15,637 nt of DNA from Ferruginibacter sp. (GCA_025352435.1 JANXTN010000142.1:1-15637), one strand, 5' to 3'. Numbered from the stretch's first letter, positions 1-7,709 are shown. Translations and numbers: made by a program. The notes: a model not told the origin generated them from the sequence alone.

Positions 1-252
1 GTGCGGTGCTCCTACAACCACAGCAATGCCATCTGCATACAATTTTATTTTATCAATTGCGGCATAGCATTTCTCTACAAAATCATTAAAGTATAAAAAG
101 TCTCTTGCAGGATAACCGCATACAGATAGTTCACTAAATAGAATAACATCCCCCTGTTGTTCTTTTGCTTTTATAATTGCTTCAATTATTTTAGCAGTGT
201 TCGCCTCAATATTACCCACATGATAATTCTGTTGTGCTAAAAATATTTTCAT
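1..252 (-). CDS. nadE: Glutamine-dependent NAD+ synthetase, N-terminal fragment (cut by window edge)
   Basis: The first 84 codons run from an ATG at 252 and stay open to the window edge, so this is only the start of the gene. The translation begins MKIFLAQQNYHVGNIEAN and contains FSELSVCGYPARDFL, the N-terminal signature of the nitrilase-fold (CN-hydrolase) glutaminase domain of bacterial NAD+ synthetases. The Glu in FSEL (about residue 42) fits the first catalytic residue of the Glu-Lys-Cys triad. By family knowledge this domain releases ammonia from glutamine, and a C-terminal synthetase domain outside the window uses it to amidate deaminated NAD in the cytoplasm. The gene is divergent from gldB, with 67 bp between the two start codons. 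A plain nitrilase or carbon-nitrogen hydrolase is the main alternative, but the CGYPARDFLYF context favours NadE. Confidence 0.85.
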   Translation of the reverse strand, partial: MKIFLAQQNYHVGNIEANTAKIIEAIIKAKEQQGDVILFSELSVCGYPARDFLYFNDFVEKCYAAIDKIKLYADGIAVVVGAPH

Positions 253-279
253 TGCTGTCTGTTTGTTCCCGTAAGTTTG
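252..279 (+). promoter_or_regulatory. Candidate Bacteroidota promoter of gldB
   Basis: TTG at 252-254 and TAAGTTTG at 272-279 are separated by 17 bp, matching the Flavobacterium-type consensus (TTG, 17-23 bp, TAnnTTTG) at every fixed position. Transcription would start near 285 and give a leader of about 35 nt before the gldB ATG. The -33 element overlaps the nadE start codon on the other strand. The match is seen in the sequence; promoter activity is inferred. Confidence 0.5.
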
Positions 280-319
280 AATTTTATAATTTTATACTGT
301 AAAGTTAAATATCTAAAGT

Positions 320-1330
320 ATGCGGTTGTTATTTGGTTTCATATTAATTGTTGCAATTGTTTCATGTAATACAAAGAAAAAAATTCCAGACGTTTCATCT
401 GTAAAAGTGCAGTTAAATACCAGGCGTTTTGAGCAACAGTTTTTCGCAATTGATACGAATAATATTATACCGCAATTAGATAAACTTATTGCATCCTATC
501 CCGCCTTCGGAGAAAATTTTATGGGAACTATTTTAGGTATTGATCCTAAATGGTCAACAGATACAACGGCTACTTACATAAAACAGTTTATGGCTTACAG
601 CCGAAATGTTTTTGATACTTCTCAGAAATACTTTAAAGATTTTACGCCCTATGAAAATGAAATAAAAAGAGGTTTACAGTTTGTGAAATATTACTATCCA
701 AATTACAAAATCCCGACAAAAATAATTACCTACTTAGGACCCACAGATGGTTATGGAGATATTTTAGATGATGATGTTTTTTATGTGGGATTGCAGATTC
801 ATCTTGGAAAAGATTTCCCTTTATATAAAACAAGTTTAGTTCGGGAAACTTATCCGGATTATGTAACCGCCCACTTTACTCCGGAATATATTTCAGTTAA
901 TTGTTTAAAAAATATTGTTGCTGATATGTATCCTGAAAAAACGGAAGATAAAAGAATGCTTGTACAAATGGTTGAAAAAGGAAAGCGTCTTTTTTTGTTA
1001 CAGCAATTTCTACCTGAAAAAGATGAACATTTATTGATAGGATACACTGCAGAGCAAATGAAAGATTGCTATGCACACGAAGCTGCTATTTGGGATTTGT
1101 TTGTGCAAAACAATTTTTTACAGACGGCGGATAATAATCTCATAAAAAATTATGTAACAGAAGGGCCGAAAACACAGGAGTTGGGAGAAAAAGCACCGGG
1201 TAATATCGGCTCATTTGCCGGCTGGGAAATAGTTAAAAAATATGTTGCTTCGCATCCTGATATTAAACCTGATAGTTTAATGAAGATCGACGATGAAAGG
1301 ATTTACGCAGAAGCGAAATACAAGCCGTAA
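320..1330 (+). CDS. gldB: Gliding motility lipoprotein GldB
   Basis: This 336-residue protein has a short lipoprotein signal peptide ending in the lipobox IVSC, so Cys16 would be the lipidated first residue. The residues after the Cys are Asn-Thr-Lys-Lys-Lys, without the acidic run of the Bacteroidota surface-export signal, so a periplasm-facing location is likely (inference). The body matches the GldB family: the LGPTDGYGDILDDD region (about 139-152), the DCYAHEAAIWDLF segment (about 249-261), then GSFAGWEIVKKYV and the terminal AEAKYKP. By family knowledge GldB is a lipoprotein needed for gliding, and homologues also occur in non-gliding Bacteroidota. The fold resembles DUF2268-type predicted zinc proteases, but I see no HExxH motif, so catalysis is unlikely. 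gldC, its partner in Flavobacterium, is not adjacent: the next gene converges on gldB four bases after its stop. The start is an ATG about 35 nt after a good promoter match. Confidence 0.88.
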   Translation: MRLLFGFILIVAIVSCNTKKKIPDVSSVKVQLNTRRFEQQFFAIDTNNIIPQLDKLIASYPAFGENFMGTILGIDPKWSTDTTATYIKQFMAYSRNVFDTSQKYFKDFTPYENEIKRGLQFVKYYYPNYKIPTKIITYLGPTDGYGDILDDDVFYVGLQIHLGKDFPLYKTSLVRETYPDYVTAHFTPEYISVNCLKNIVADMYPEKTEDKRMLVQMVEKGKRLFLLQQFLPEKDEHLLIGYTAEQMKDCYAHEAAIWDLFVQNNFLQTADNNLIKNYVTEGPKTQELGEKAPGNIGSFAGWEIVKKYVASHPDIKPDSLMKIDDERIYAEAKYKP

Positions 1331-1331
1331 T

Positions 1332-1349
1332 AATTTATCTCAATAAATT
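1332..1349. terminator. AT-only hairpin at the gldB / adhesin convergent junction
   Basis: AATTTAT and ATAAATT form a perfect 7-bp stem around the 4-nt loop CTCA, starting two bases after the gldB stop and covering the stop codon of the convergent gene. Only four bases separate the two reading frames, so this is the only candidate structure to end either transcript. The stem has no G:C pair and no clear T-tract, so it is a weak candidate. Confidence 0.25.
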
Positions 1350-4300
1350 CACTGTTCCTTTTAATTCTACTTTTTTAAAATCTTTATCCGTACCGGCAAC
1401 TGTCCACACATACACTCCTGCAGGTTGTGGCTTACCGTTATAAGTTCCATCCCATCCTTTTAAGTACTGGTTCGTTTCAAAAACTAAAACTCCTAATCTA
1501 TTAAAAACTCTAAAATAAGTAGTGTTTGCAAAGCCCACAGGAATGGCTCTAAAAATATCATTCTGTCCATCTCCATTTGGCGTAAATGCAGTAGGGATAT
1601 AATAAGCAGGTCCATTATATGCTTTAATAAATACTGTATCCCTTCCAACACATCCTATAGTATCTGTTGCTTTTAAATAAAAAACTGCATCATCATTTAA
1701 AATAGCAAAAGGATTTTTTGTAAATGGGTTATTTATAATTGCAGTTGGAGAAGACCATTCGTAGAACGTAGCTCCGGAACCTTGTAACTGATGCGGTGAA
1801 CCTTTTACAGCAATCGTATCTCTTCCGGCATTTGCATAAACAGTTGGTTGCACCGTTACATTAACTGTACCGGTCGATGTAAAATCACATCCATAATCTA
1901 CCACAGTGGTGGTTGTAGTTAACGTATACAGAGTTGTAGTTTTCGGGTATGCATATGTTTGCAAAAGCAGGTCGTTTCTGATTCCCGAGGCAGGTGTCCA
2001 TATATATTTTGTCACAAAACCAGGGTTTGTAATACGGCTGATGGTTGCAGAAAGTAAAGTAGAATCATTTAAACAAATTGCAATAGGTTGCCCAGCATTC
2101 ACCACTGGTTTGGTGATGACTTTTACCTTGATACTATCTTCTCTAACGCACCCACCAAGGCTTGCACGCAATACATACTCACTATTATTTAGTGGCTTTA
2201 CTGTAGCGTTTAAAATGGTAGTGCTATCAATAGTACTATTAGGTTCGTTTAAAGAACGCCATTTATATGTTGCGCCCGTTGGGTTAACAGTAGGGAACAA
2301 TTTTAATGCAATGCCTTCGCAGATTGTTGTATCGTTACCCACATTTATATTTAGAAAATTATCAACATTCACCGTTATTTGTGCTCTTGGTCCTTCACAG
2401 CCGCCGCTTGCTGCAGAGGTAGATTGGCTTACATAATATACATACGTTGCAGGAAAAATATTTGTAAAAAACGTAGGAGCCGCGGTTGTTCCAGAGCCTC
2501 CCGTTGCATTTGCATACCATAATAAATTTGTTCCTGTAACGGAGTCCGATAATGGCCCGACAGTCTGATTTGGACAATAATTTATGACGCTTGAAACCGC
2601 TGGAGCCACAGGTGTAGCGGTGATGATGATGGTTATAGATGCACGTGGACCTTCGCAATTACCGTTGGTCTGAGAAACGTAATAAATTGTTGTTCCTGCA
2701 GTAGCGGATGATACGGGTGGTGTTGTTGTACTTGCAGTACCACCTGTTGGTACGGTGTACCATTTAATATTTGTACCCGTTGCTCCTAGAGAATTTGTTG
2801 GACTATTTTGACAATAAGTTTGTATGGCCGGCACGGTTAAAGTTGGTGCCGCCGGAGTAGTGTTTACGTTTACTGTTATAGAAGATCGGGGTCCTTCGCA
2901 ACCGACAGAGGATTGACTGACGTAGTAAGTATTTGAGCTTACTGCTGCTGTGGAAACAGTTGGTGCTGTAGAGCTTCCTACGCCTCCTGTTGCATTTGCA
3001 TACCATAATAGATTTGTACCTGACACTACAAAATTCATAGGTGTGTCTCCTTCGCAATAATTGACTGTGCTACTTGTTTGTCCTGGCATTGTGCCCACTT
3101 GTGGAGCAGCAGGAATTGCAGTTACTACCACTATTATTTCCGCACGTGGGCTTTCACATATCCCAATTGACTGACTTGCAAAATAAGAAGTTGTGCCGGC
3201 GCTCGAAGTGCTCGGTGTAGGCGCTGTTGTGCTTGATGAACCACCTGTTGCTGTTGTGTACCATTTAATATTTGTACCTGCGGCCGTAAGCGCAGAAGCT
3301 GTAACTCCAACGCAATAATTTACCTGCGGTGAAACCGTAGGGGCTGTAGGAGTTGTCGCTACATTTACAACAACTGCAGATCTTGGACTTTCACAACTAC
3401 CGGAGGATTGGCTTACATAATAAATTGTAGAACCAATGGTTGAAGTTGATGGCGTAGGCGCAGTTGTAGTTCCTGTGCCACCCGATGCATTTGCATACCA
3501 GAGTAAATTAGAACCAGTTGCAGTCAACATTGTAACAGTTGCGCCTTGGCAATAAGAAACCGGAGTTGTAACTGTTGGCGCCAGAGTTGTGCCTGTTATC
3601 AGAGATTTATCGGTACCAACTACCATTTGTATGTTACAATTATTTATAAAAGTATTTCCATCACTACCTACATTGGCAACCAAAGTATAATTACCATTTG
3701 CCAAAGGATTTTGTAAGTTCAAAAAAATGGTATCTGTTGAAAGATTCGTTCCGCTACAATTTGTTGTAACAGACGTTATAGCGGGTAAGCCTGGCATGAT
3801 GCTGAATTCAGACCCGTTAGGGCTGATGCTGCTGCATTGCACAGGTTGACTTAAGGCAACTTTTATAATGTTAGCAGCGCAATTAGCTTGAGTAACCTGC
3901 GTGATAGTTGGAGGGATTTGCGGTGCTATGGTAAAGCTTACAGGAACTCCTGCAGGCATGGCATCGTTACAAACATCTAATAACGTATTTCCATCCGTAC
4001 CATTATTTACCGTTAAAGTGTAAGTGCCGGGGGGCAAAGGACTTTGTAAATTAAGTGTAAGTGTTGTAAACGCATTACTGCCTCCGGTACAAGCCGAAGT
4101 AATACCGGTGATGACATGAGGACCGTTGCTTATTGTAAACTCGCTGCCCAAAGGTGTCAGACTACTACATAATATATCTTCTGAAAAATCTACTTTTATT
4201 TGAGAAGGATTACACCCTGCCTGCGAAACATTGGTTACAACAGGTGGAGCATTATTTGTGAGAACAGCAGTACCGCCTGTGAACGTAAGATTATATCCTT

Positions 4301-4802
4301 GCCCGGAGTTTGAATAATTAGTCACCATCAACAGATAATCGCCACCGGCAACAAAGTTTACGAGCCTGTTATATTTGGGTGTTGCACCCGCACAATTAAT
4401 ATCACTGGTACCTGAGGCGCTAATTCCGGTTGTTCCTGTTGTGGCACTTAGATTGAGTGACATTCTTAAATTTGTGATATAAACGTCGCTGGCAGGGCGA
4501 TTTGTAATATCCATTAGTTGCCAGTCATAATCATCTCCTCCATTATTTGGTGTTATTAAAAAACCAAAAGTACCCGATACATAACAGTGAAGTTTATACC
4601 AAATAGAATTACTTGAGGATACCGCATCCGGACATCCGCTGGCTGGTAAATCGGGACCCGTGCAAGATGCTAAAGTTGATTGTGTAAAAACCAGAGAGCC
4701 ACAAACGGCAATTCCACTTTGCGCAGTAAAGCCCGGACCCGCACAAACCTGTGCGTTTGCAGTAAATGAACAAAGTAAAATTATAAAACAAAAAAAACGC
4801 AT
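1335..4802 (-). CDS. Large secreted Ig-repeat protein with T9SS type-B (gliding motility-associated) C-terminal domain
   Basis: This 1155-residue protein starts with a clear signal peptide (MRFFCFIILLCSFTANAQ, cleavage about residue 18). A Cys-containing N-terminal domain (about 19-184) follows. Next come two similar Ig-like domains of about 110 residues (185-405), then five Ig-like domains of about 80-86 residues (408-816) with the pattern YC...GTN-W-Y...GG...YYVSQ...CEGPR. Three more PKD/Ig-like domains follow (about 817-1064). The last 90 residues begin YYIPTAFTPNGDGQNDIF and contain FNRLGVLVFE, KGWDGTYNGKP and AGVYVW, the hallmark of the TIGR04131 / CHU_C type-B sorting domain recognised by the type IX system. 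The protein is therefore expected to cross the outer membrane and act at the surface as an adhesin or matrix protein; no enzymatic domain is visible and the ligand is unknown. Type-B cargo often has a PorP/SprF-like gene next to it, but none is seen here. The gene is divergent from the LD-carboxypeptidase gene, with 36 bp between them. Confidence 0.9.
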   Translation of the reverse strand: MRFFCFIILLCSFTANAQVCAGPGFTAQSGIAVCGSLVFTQSTLASCTGPDLPASGCPDAVSSSNSIWYKLHCYVSGTFGFLITPNNGGDDYDWQLMDITNRPASDVYITNLRMSLNLSATTGTTGISASGTSDINCAGATPKYNRLVNFVAGGDYLLMVTNYSNSGQGYNLTFTGGTAVLTNNAPPVVTNVSQAGCNPSQIKVDFSEDILCSSLTPLGSEFTISNGPHVITGITSACTGGSNAFTTLTLNLQSPLPPGTYTLTVNNGTDGNTLLDVCNDAMPAGVPVSFTIAPQIPPTITQVTQANCAANIIKVALSQPVQCSSISPNGSEFSIMPGLPAITSVTTNCSGTNLSTDTIFLNLQNPLANGNYTLVANVGSDGNTFINNCNIQMVVGTDKSLITGTTLAPTVTTPVSYCQGATVTMLTATGSNLLWYANASGGTGTTTAPTPSTSTIGSTIYYVSQSSGSCESPRSAVVVNVATTPTAPTVSPQVNYCVGVTASALTAAGTNIKWYTTATGGSSSTTAPTPSTSSAGTTSYFASQSIGICESPRAEIIVVVTAIPAAPQVGTMPGQTSSTVNYCEGDTPMNFVVSGTNLLWYANATGGVGSSTAPTVSTAAVSSNTYYVSQSSVGCEGPRSSITVNVNTTPAAPTLTVPAIQTYCQNSPTNSLGATGTNIKWYTVPTGGTASTTTPPVSSATAGTTIYYVSQTNGNCEGPRASITIIITATPVAPAVSSVINYCPNQTVGPLSDSVTGTNLLWYANATGGSGTTAAPTFFTNIFPATYVYYVSQSTSAASGGCEGPRAQITVNVDNFLNINVGNDTTICEGIALKLFPTVNPTGATYKWRSLNEPNSTIDSTTILNATVKPLNNSEYVLRASLGGCVREDSIKVKVITKPVVNAGQPIAICLNDSTLLSATISRITNPGFVTKYIWTPASGIRNDLLLQTYAYPKTTTLYTLTTTTTVVDYGCDFTSTGTVNVTVQPTVYANAGRDTIAVKGSPHQLQGSGATFYEWSSPTAIINNPFTKNPFAILNDDAVFYLKATDTIGCVGRDTVFIKAYNGPAYYIPTAFTPNGDGQNDIFRAIPVGFANTTYFRVFNRLGVLVFETNQYLKGWDGTYNGKPQPAGVYVWTVAGTDKDFKKVELKGTVNLLR
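2355..3581 (-). repeat. Five tandem Ig-like repeats inside the T9SS cargo gene
   Basis: Five units of 237-258 bp encode residues 408-486, 487-565, 566-651, 652-732 and 733-816. Units 1, 3 and 5 carry the core NLLWYANA(S/T)GG. Units 2 and 4 carry NIKWYT followed by TATGG or VPTGG. Nucleotide similarity is visible: 2497-2536 and 2983-3022 differ at only 3 of 40 positions, and the segments around 2741-2779 and 3242-3280 are also nearly the same. This indicates fairly recent duplication or conversion. The ends of the CEGPR/CESPR motif group differently: units 1-2 have CESPR and units 3-5 have CEGPR. Confidence 0.85.
3588..4250 (-). repeat. Two tandem Ig-like domains near the N-terminus of the T9SS cargo protein
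   Basis: Residues 185-294 and 295-405 align throughout. Shared landmarks are VTNVSQAGC/ITQVTQANC, CSSLTPLGSEF/CSSISPNGSEF, TLNLQSPLPPGTYTL/FLNLQNPLANGNYTL and NGTDGNTLLDVCN/VGSDGNTFINNCN. The units resemble the SbsA / bacterial Ig (Big_5-like) fold, are about 110 residues long, and form a family distinct from the five shorter repeats that follow. Confidence 0.75.
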
Positions 4803-4838
4803 AAATTGAAAACTTAAGCCAATAAAAATACATAAAAA

Positions 4839-5744
4839 ATGACCGTTCCTAAATATTTAAAAAGAGGTGATACCATTGCAATTTGCTGCCCCGCAGGCTA
4901 TATGGCTGCTGAAAAAGTTACCAACTGCATTGTCACACTAAAGAAAGAGGGGTACAACGTAATTGTCGGTGAAAACGTGGGCAGTAATTCCCAGAATTAT
5001 TTTAGTGGCACAGATGAGCAGCGTGTAAATGAGCTTCAGCATTTTTTAGATAATAAAAAAATAGACGCCATTCTTTGTGCAAGAGGCGGCTATGGCATCA
5101 GCCGCATTATTGATAAACTTAATTTTAAAAAGTTTTGCAAACATCCAAAATGGCTAATAGGTTTTAGTGATGTGACCGTGCTGCATTCTTATCTTTTTAC
5201 AAACTATAAAATTGTTTCTCTGCATGCAAGTATGGCGGCAGCATTTAATGGCAGTGAAGAAACTGATAATATAAAAACAATGCTTGCTGCACTTACAGGT
5301 AAAAAAGCCTTATACGATATAGATGCCAATTCATCCAATAAAAGAGGGACTGCAAAAGGAAAATTAGTTGGTGGCAATCTCTCGCTTTTTACAAATAGCA
5401 TTGGTACTTCGTCTGATATAAATACAAACAACTGTATTTTATTTTTAGAGGATTTAGATGAGCAGCTTTACCACATTGACCGCATGTGTGTACAGTTAAA
5501 AAGAAGCGGGAAATTAAAAACACTTGCAGGGCTTATTATTGGAGGATTTACTGATTTAAAAGATACCGAGCGGCCTTTTGGTACAACTATTTATGATATC
5601 GTATTAGATCTTGTAACTGAATATGATTATCCCGTGTGCTTTGATTTTCCTGTGAGCCATGCAGAAAATAACCTTGCATTAAAACATGGAATGAAACACC
5701 AATTAATTGTAAAAGAGGATGGGGTTTCATTGATTGAATTGTAA
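4839..5744 (+). CDS. LD-carboxypeptidase, peptidase family S66 (LdcA-like muramoyltetrapeptide carboxypeptidase)
   Basis: This 301-residue protein is full length for family S66. It starts LKRGDTIAICCPAG, the typical N-terminal strand, and has CARGGYGISRIID (80-92). The Ser-Glu-His triad can be placed as Ser110 in IGFSDVT, Glu204 in LFLEDLDE and His274 in VSHAENN, spaced much as in Pseudomonas LdcA. The C-terminal NNLALKHG corresponds to the usual family segment around the catalytic His. The family removes the terminal D-Ala from L,D-linked tetrapeptides during murein recycling. There is no signal peptide, so it should act in the cytoplasm. The ATG at 4839 fits the family N-terminus exactly. 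It lies 36 bp from the divergent adhesin gene and converges with the hydrolase gene 21 bp downstream, so it is probably monocistronic. Microcin-resistance MccF-type enzymes are close relatives, but nothing here points to that role. Confidence 0.9.
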   Translation: MTVPKYLKRGDTIAICCPAGYMAAEKVTNCIVTLKKEGYNVIVGENVGSNSQNYFSGTDEQRVNELQHFLDNKKIDAILCARGGYGISRIIDKLNFKKFCKHPKWLIGFSDVTVLHSYLFTNYKIVSLHASMAAAFNGSEETDNIKTMLAALTGKKALYDIDANSSNKRGTAKGKLVGGNLSLFTNSIGTSSDINTNNCILFLEDLDEQLYHIDRMCVQLKRSGKLKTLAGLIIGGFTDLKDTERPFGTTIYDIVLDLVTEYDYPVCFDFPVSHAENNLALKHGMKHQLIVKEDGVSLIEL

Positions 5745-5765
5745 TAAATAATAGTTTTACAAATT

Positions 5766-6578
5766 CTACCTAAGCAAAGAATCTATTGACTTAAAATATT
5801 GTGGATCTTTATTCACAGTGTTGTGAGATGCACCTAGTACAGTTATAAATTTATCCGTGGGTTTTAAAAGCTGCATTAGCTTTTTTGCATTACGATAAGG
5901 TATTACAAAATCGTCTGTTCCATGAAAAATAATTATGGGGTAAGAGATATCTTGTAAGAACAGATAAGTAGGTAGTTTATAATTACTCATCTGCTCATTA
6001 GGATACATAAAAGCATAACTGCTGAGCAGCGATGGAATACTGTAATAAGGTGTTTCCAAAATGAGCATTTTGGCTTTTGAACGGCTTGCTACATTGGCTG
6101 CAATGCCCGTTCCTAATGACTTTCCATAGATGACAATGTTGTCTGAATGAAATTTTGCATCAGCTAATTTCTTCACCTGCAAAGCCTGATCATATAATTT
6201 TTGTTCTGTAATTACGCCTGAGCTTTTCCCAAATCCGGGATAATCTTCCATCCAAACCTCATAGCCCTTTTTTAAAAATGGCTCGGCAAACGTTATATAA
6301 TGTGTGATGTTTTTTCGGTTGCCATGAAAGTAAATTACAACTCCTTTTACCGAATCACTTTCCGGAAAAAACTTAACCAGATTCATGGTATCAGTTTCAT
6401 TAAAAGGAATGTTCACTTCTTCAAAACGACCTTTAAAATTATATTTATAATCTGCCCTAAGCTTTTGTGGATGAAACAATATTCTGTTCTGCATATAAAA
6501 CAGCGCAATGCCAATTGTTGCATACACAAGAAGTATGATTTTTATCCACCCAAAAATTCTCTTTTTATTAAACATCAT
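5766..6578 (-). CDS. Membrane-anchored alpha/beta hydrolase (second of a tandem pair)
   Basis: This 270-residue protein has an N-terminal membrane segment (about 9-28) followed by an alpha/beta hydrolase domain of the YfhR / ABHD13 (Bem46) type. Visible landmarks are the oxyanion-hole region YFHGNRKN (83-90), PGFGKSSG (114-121), the nucleophile elbow GKSLGTG with Ser154, HGTDDFVIP with Asp223 as acid, and GASHNTV with His252. The triad is complete, so an active esterase, lipase or peptidase is expected; the substrate cannot be read from the sequence. One N-terminal helix suggests an inner-membrane protein, with the domain's side undetermined. Two ATG codons lie in a row at 6578 and 6575, and no Shine-Dalgarno sequence is present. 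The gene begins 10 bp after the stop of its paralogue and is surely co-transcribed with it. Confidence 0.85.
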   Translation of the reverse strand: MMFNKKRIFGWIKIILLVYATIGIALFYMQNRILFHPQKLRADYKYNFKGRFEEVNIPFNETDTMNLVKFFPESDSVKGVVIYFHGNRKNITHYITFAEPFLKKGYEVWMEDYPGFGKSSGVITEQKLYDQALQVKKLADAKFHSDNIVIYGKSLGTGIAANVASRSKAKMLILETPYYSIPSLLSSYAFMYPNEQMSNYKLPTYLFLQDISYPIIIFHGTDDFVIPYRNAKKLMQLLKPTDKFITVLGASHNTVNKDPQYFKSIDSLLR

Positions 6579-6588
6579 TCAGGCAAAA

Positions 6589-7377
6589 TTAATATTGTAA
6601 AATATCCCTTAGTAAATTATGGTAAGCCGGAAAAGAAGGAAGGTTGTTGTGTCCGCCACCATCTATGCGCAACAACGTTATTTTATTCGGGTTTATGTCC
6701 TGGAGTTTTTCACTGTTGCTTATTGGGATTAAGAAATCTTTTGTGCCATGTATAATGTAAGTGTGGCAGTTCACATGCCTTATCCACTTATCTGTCCGCA
6801 ATTGATATCGAAGAATATAACGGATGGGCAGCATGGGCAAAAAGCGCTCTATAGCTTTGGCAAAATTAAAATAAGGCGCATCCAATATTAAATAACGTGG
6901 CTTATTATCACTTGCAATTTTAGCTGCAAACCCGCTTCCAAGGCTTCTTCCATACACAATTATATGGTGCTCTGTATACTGCACTGCCAGCGTATCATAT
7001 ACAAACTGCATATCATTAAGCATGTCGTGTTCATTTCTTTTACCGGTACTTTTTCCAAATCCACGGTAATCTACAAGCACCACATCGTACCTGTATTTTA
7101 AAAAGTCTTTGGCATATTTTGCCCAGCCTTTTATACTTCTTGTATTGCCATGAAAATAAAGCACCAACCCCAAAGGATCCTTCACACTAAAATGCAGACC
7201 ATTTATTCGTACACCTTCCTCTACATCAAAAAACAATTCCTTAAATGGAATGTTGTAGTTGTATTTAAAGTTTTGCTGAAGCTTTTCAGGCTTGAAAATA
7301 AAGCGCTCCTGTACAAAATATACAATTGCCATTAGCACCATATAGCCAATAATAATATAGAGTAAAGTGCTGTTCAA
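6589..7377 (-). CDS. Membrane-anchored alpha/beta hydrolase (first of a tandem pair)
   Basis: This 262-residue paralogue of the downstream gene has the same plan: a hydrophobic N-terminal anchor (about 4-21), then VQERFIFKPEKL matching MQNRILFHPQKL of the neighbour, LYFHGNTRS (73-81), YRGFGKSTG (104-112), GRSLGSG with Ser145, HGTKDFLIP with Asp214, and GGGHNNL with His243. The catalytic triad is intact and the substrate is unknown. The frame opens with TTG at 7377 directly after an in-frame TAA. The first ATG is at codon 13 (7341) and would cut the membrane segment to about eight residues. I therefore keep TTG, although the ATG start cannot be excluded. It lies 26 bp after the rhodanese gene and 10 bp before its paralogue, consistent with an operon. 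Confidence 0.85.
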   Translation of the reverse strand: MNSTLLYIIIGYMVLMAIVYFVQERFIFKPEKLQQNFKYNYNIPFKELFFDVEEGVRINGLHFSVKDPLGLVLYFHGNTRSIKGWAKYAKDFLKYRYDVVLVDYRGFGKSTGKRNEHDMLNDMQFVYDTLAVQYTEHHIIVYGRSLGSGFAAKIASDNKPRYLILDAPYFNFAKAIERFLPMLPIRYILRYQLRTDKWIRHVNCHTYIIHGTKDFLIPISNSEKLQDINPNKITLLRIDGGGHNNLPSFPAYHNLLRDILQY

Positions 7378-7403
7378 TTAACACGAAAAGTAAACAATTA
7401 TTT

Positions 7404-7709
7404 CTATTGTACTATTTCGTTTCTCCACTCCTTCATACCTCCTGTGAGGTTTATAAGATTTGTAAAGTTGTAAGCCTGTTCCAACCTTTGTATTACAATT
7501 ACACTGCGAATCCCTTTTTCACAATAAACTATAACTGACTTATTTGTAGGAATGTTTTGTATGTTTTGGAGTACAGTGCCCATGGGCATTAGCGTACCGC
7601 CAATATTGAAATGCTCATGTTCAAAATCTTCTCTTACGTCAATAAGCAAATAATCATCTTCTGCTCCCGTTATTTTCTTTTGTAATTCTATGGCAGTAAT
7701 TGATTTCAC
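7404..7709 (-). CDS. Single-domain rhodanese-like protein
   Basis: This 101-residue protein consists of one rhodanese domain, the size of GlpE/PspE-type enzymes. It shows LLIDVREDFEHEHFNIGG (21-38), with the DVRE and HFNIGG signatures, and the active-site loop CEKGIRS with Cys63, followed by LTGGMKEWRNEIV at the end. The family carries sulfane sulfur as a persulfide on the loop Cys and transfers it from donors such as thiosulfate to thiol acceptors; the true partner is unknown. No signal peptide is present, so it is cytoplasmic. The start is GTG at 7709, immediately preceded by an in-frame TAA; no other start allows a complete domain, since the next Met is residue 41. It heads the tightly spaced rhodanese-hydrolase-hydrolase cluster. 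Confidence 0.88.
   Translation of the reverse strand: MKSITAIELQKKITGAEDDYLLIDVREDFEHEHFNIGGTLMPMGTVLQNIQNIPTNKSVIVYCEKGIRSVIVIQRLEQAYNFTNLINLTGGMKEWRNEIVQ

Noticed and set aside
1906..2436. Long open frame (176 codons) on the plus strand inside the adhesin gene
   Set aside because: It is antisense to a repetitive, Thr/Ser/Val-rich coding region, which produces long open frames on the other strand. The translation has no domain pattern, and the minus-strand protein is strongly supported.
2355..4250. Possible CRISPR-like or mobile repeat array in the adhesin gene
   Set aside because: The repeat units are 237-258 bp and about 330 bp, in frame, and encode Ig-like domains. There are no short identical repeats with unique spacers.
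6300..6755. Plus-strand open frame of 151 codons spanning the two hydrolase genes
   Set aside because: It overlaps two well-supported hydrolase genes antisense, crosses their junction, and has no recognisable motif or start context.
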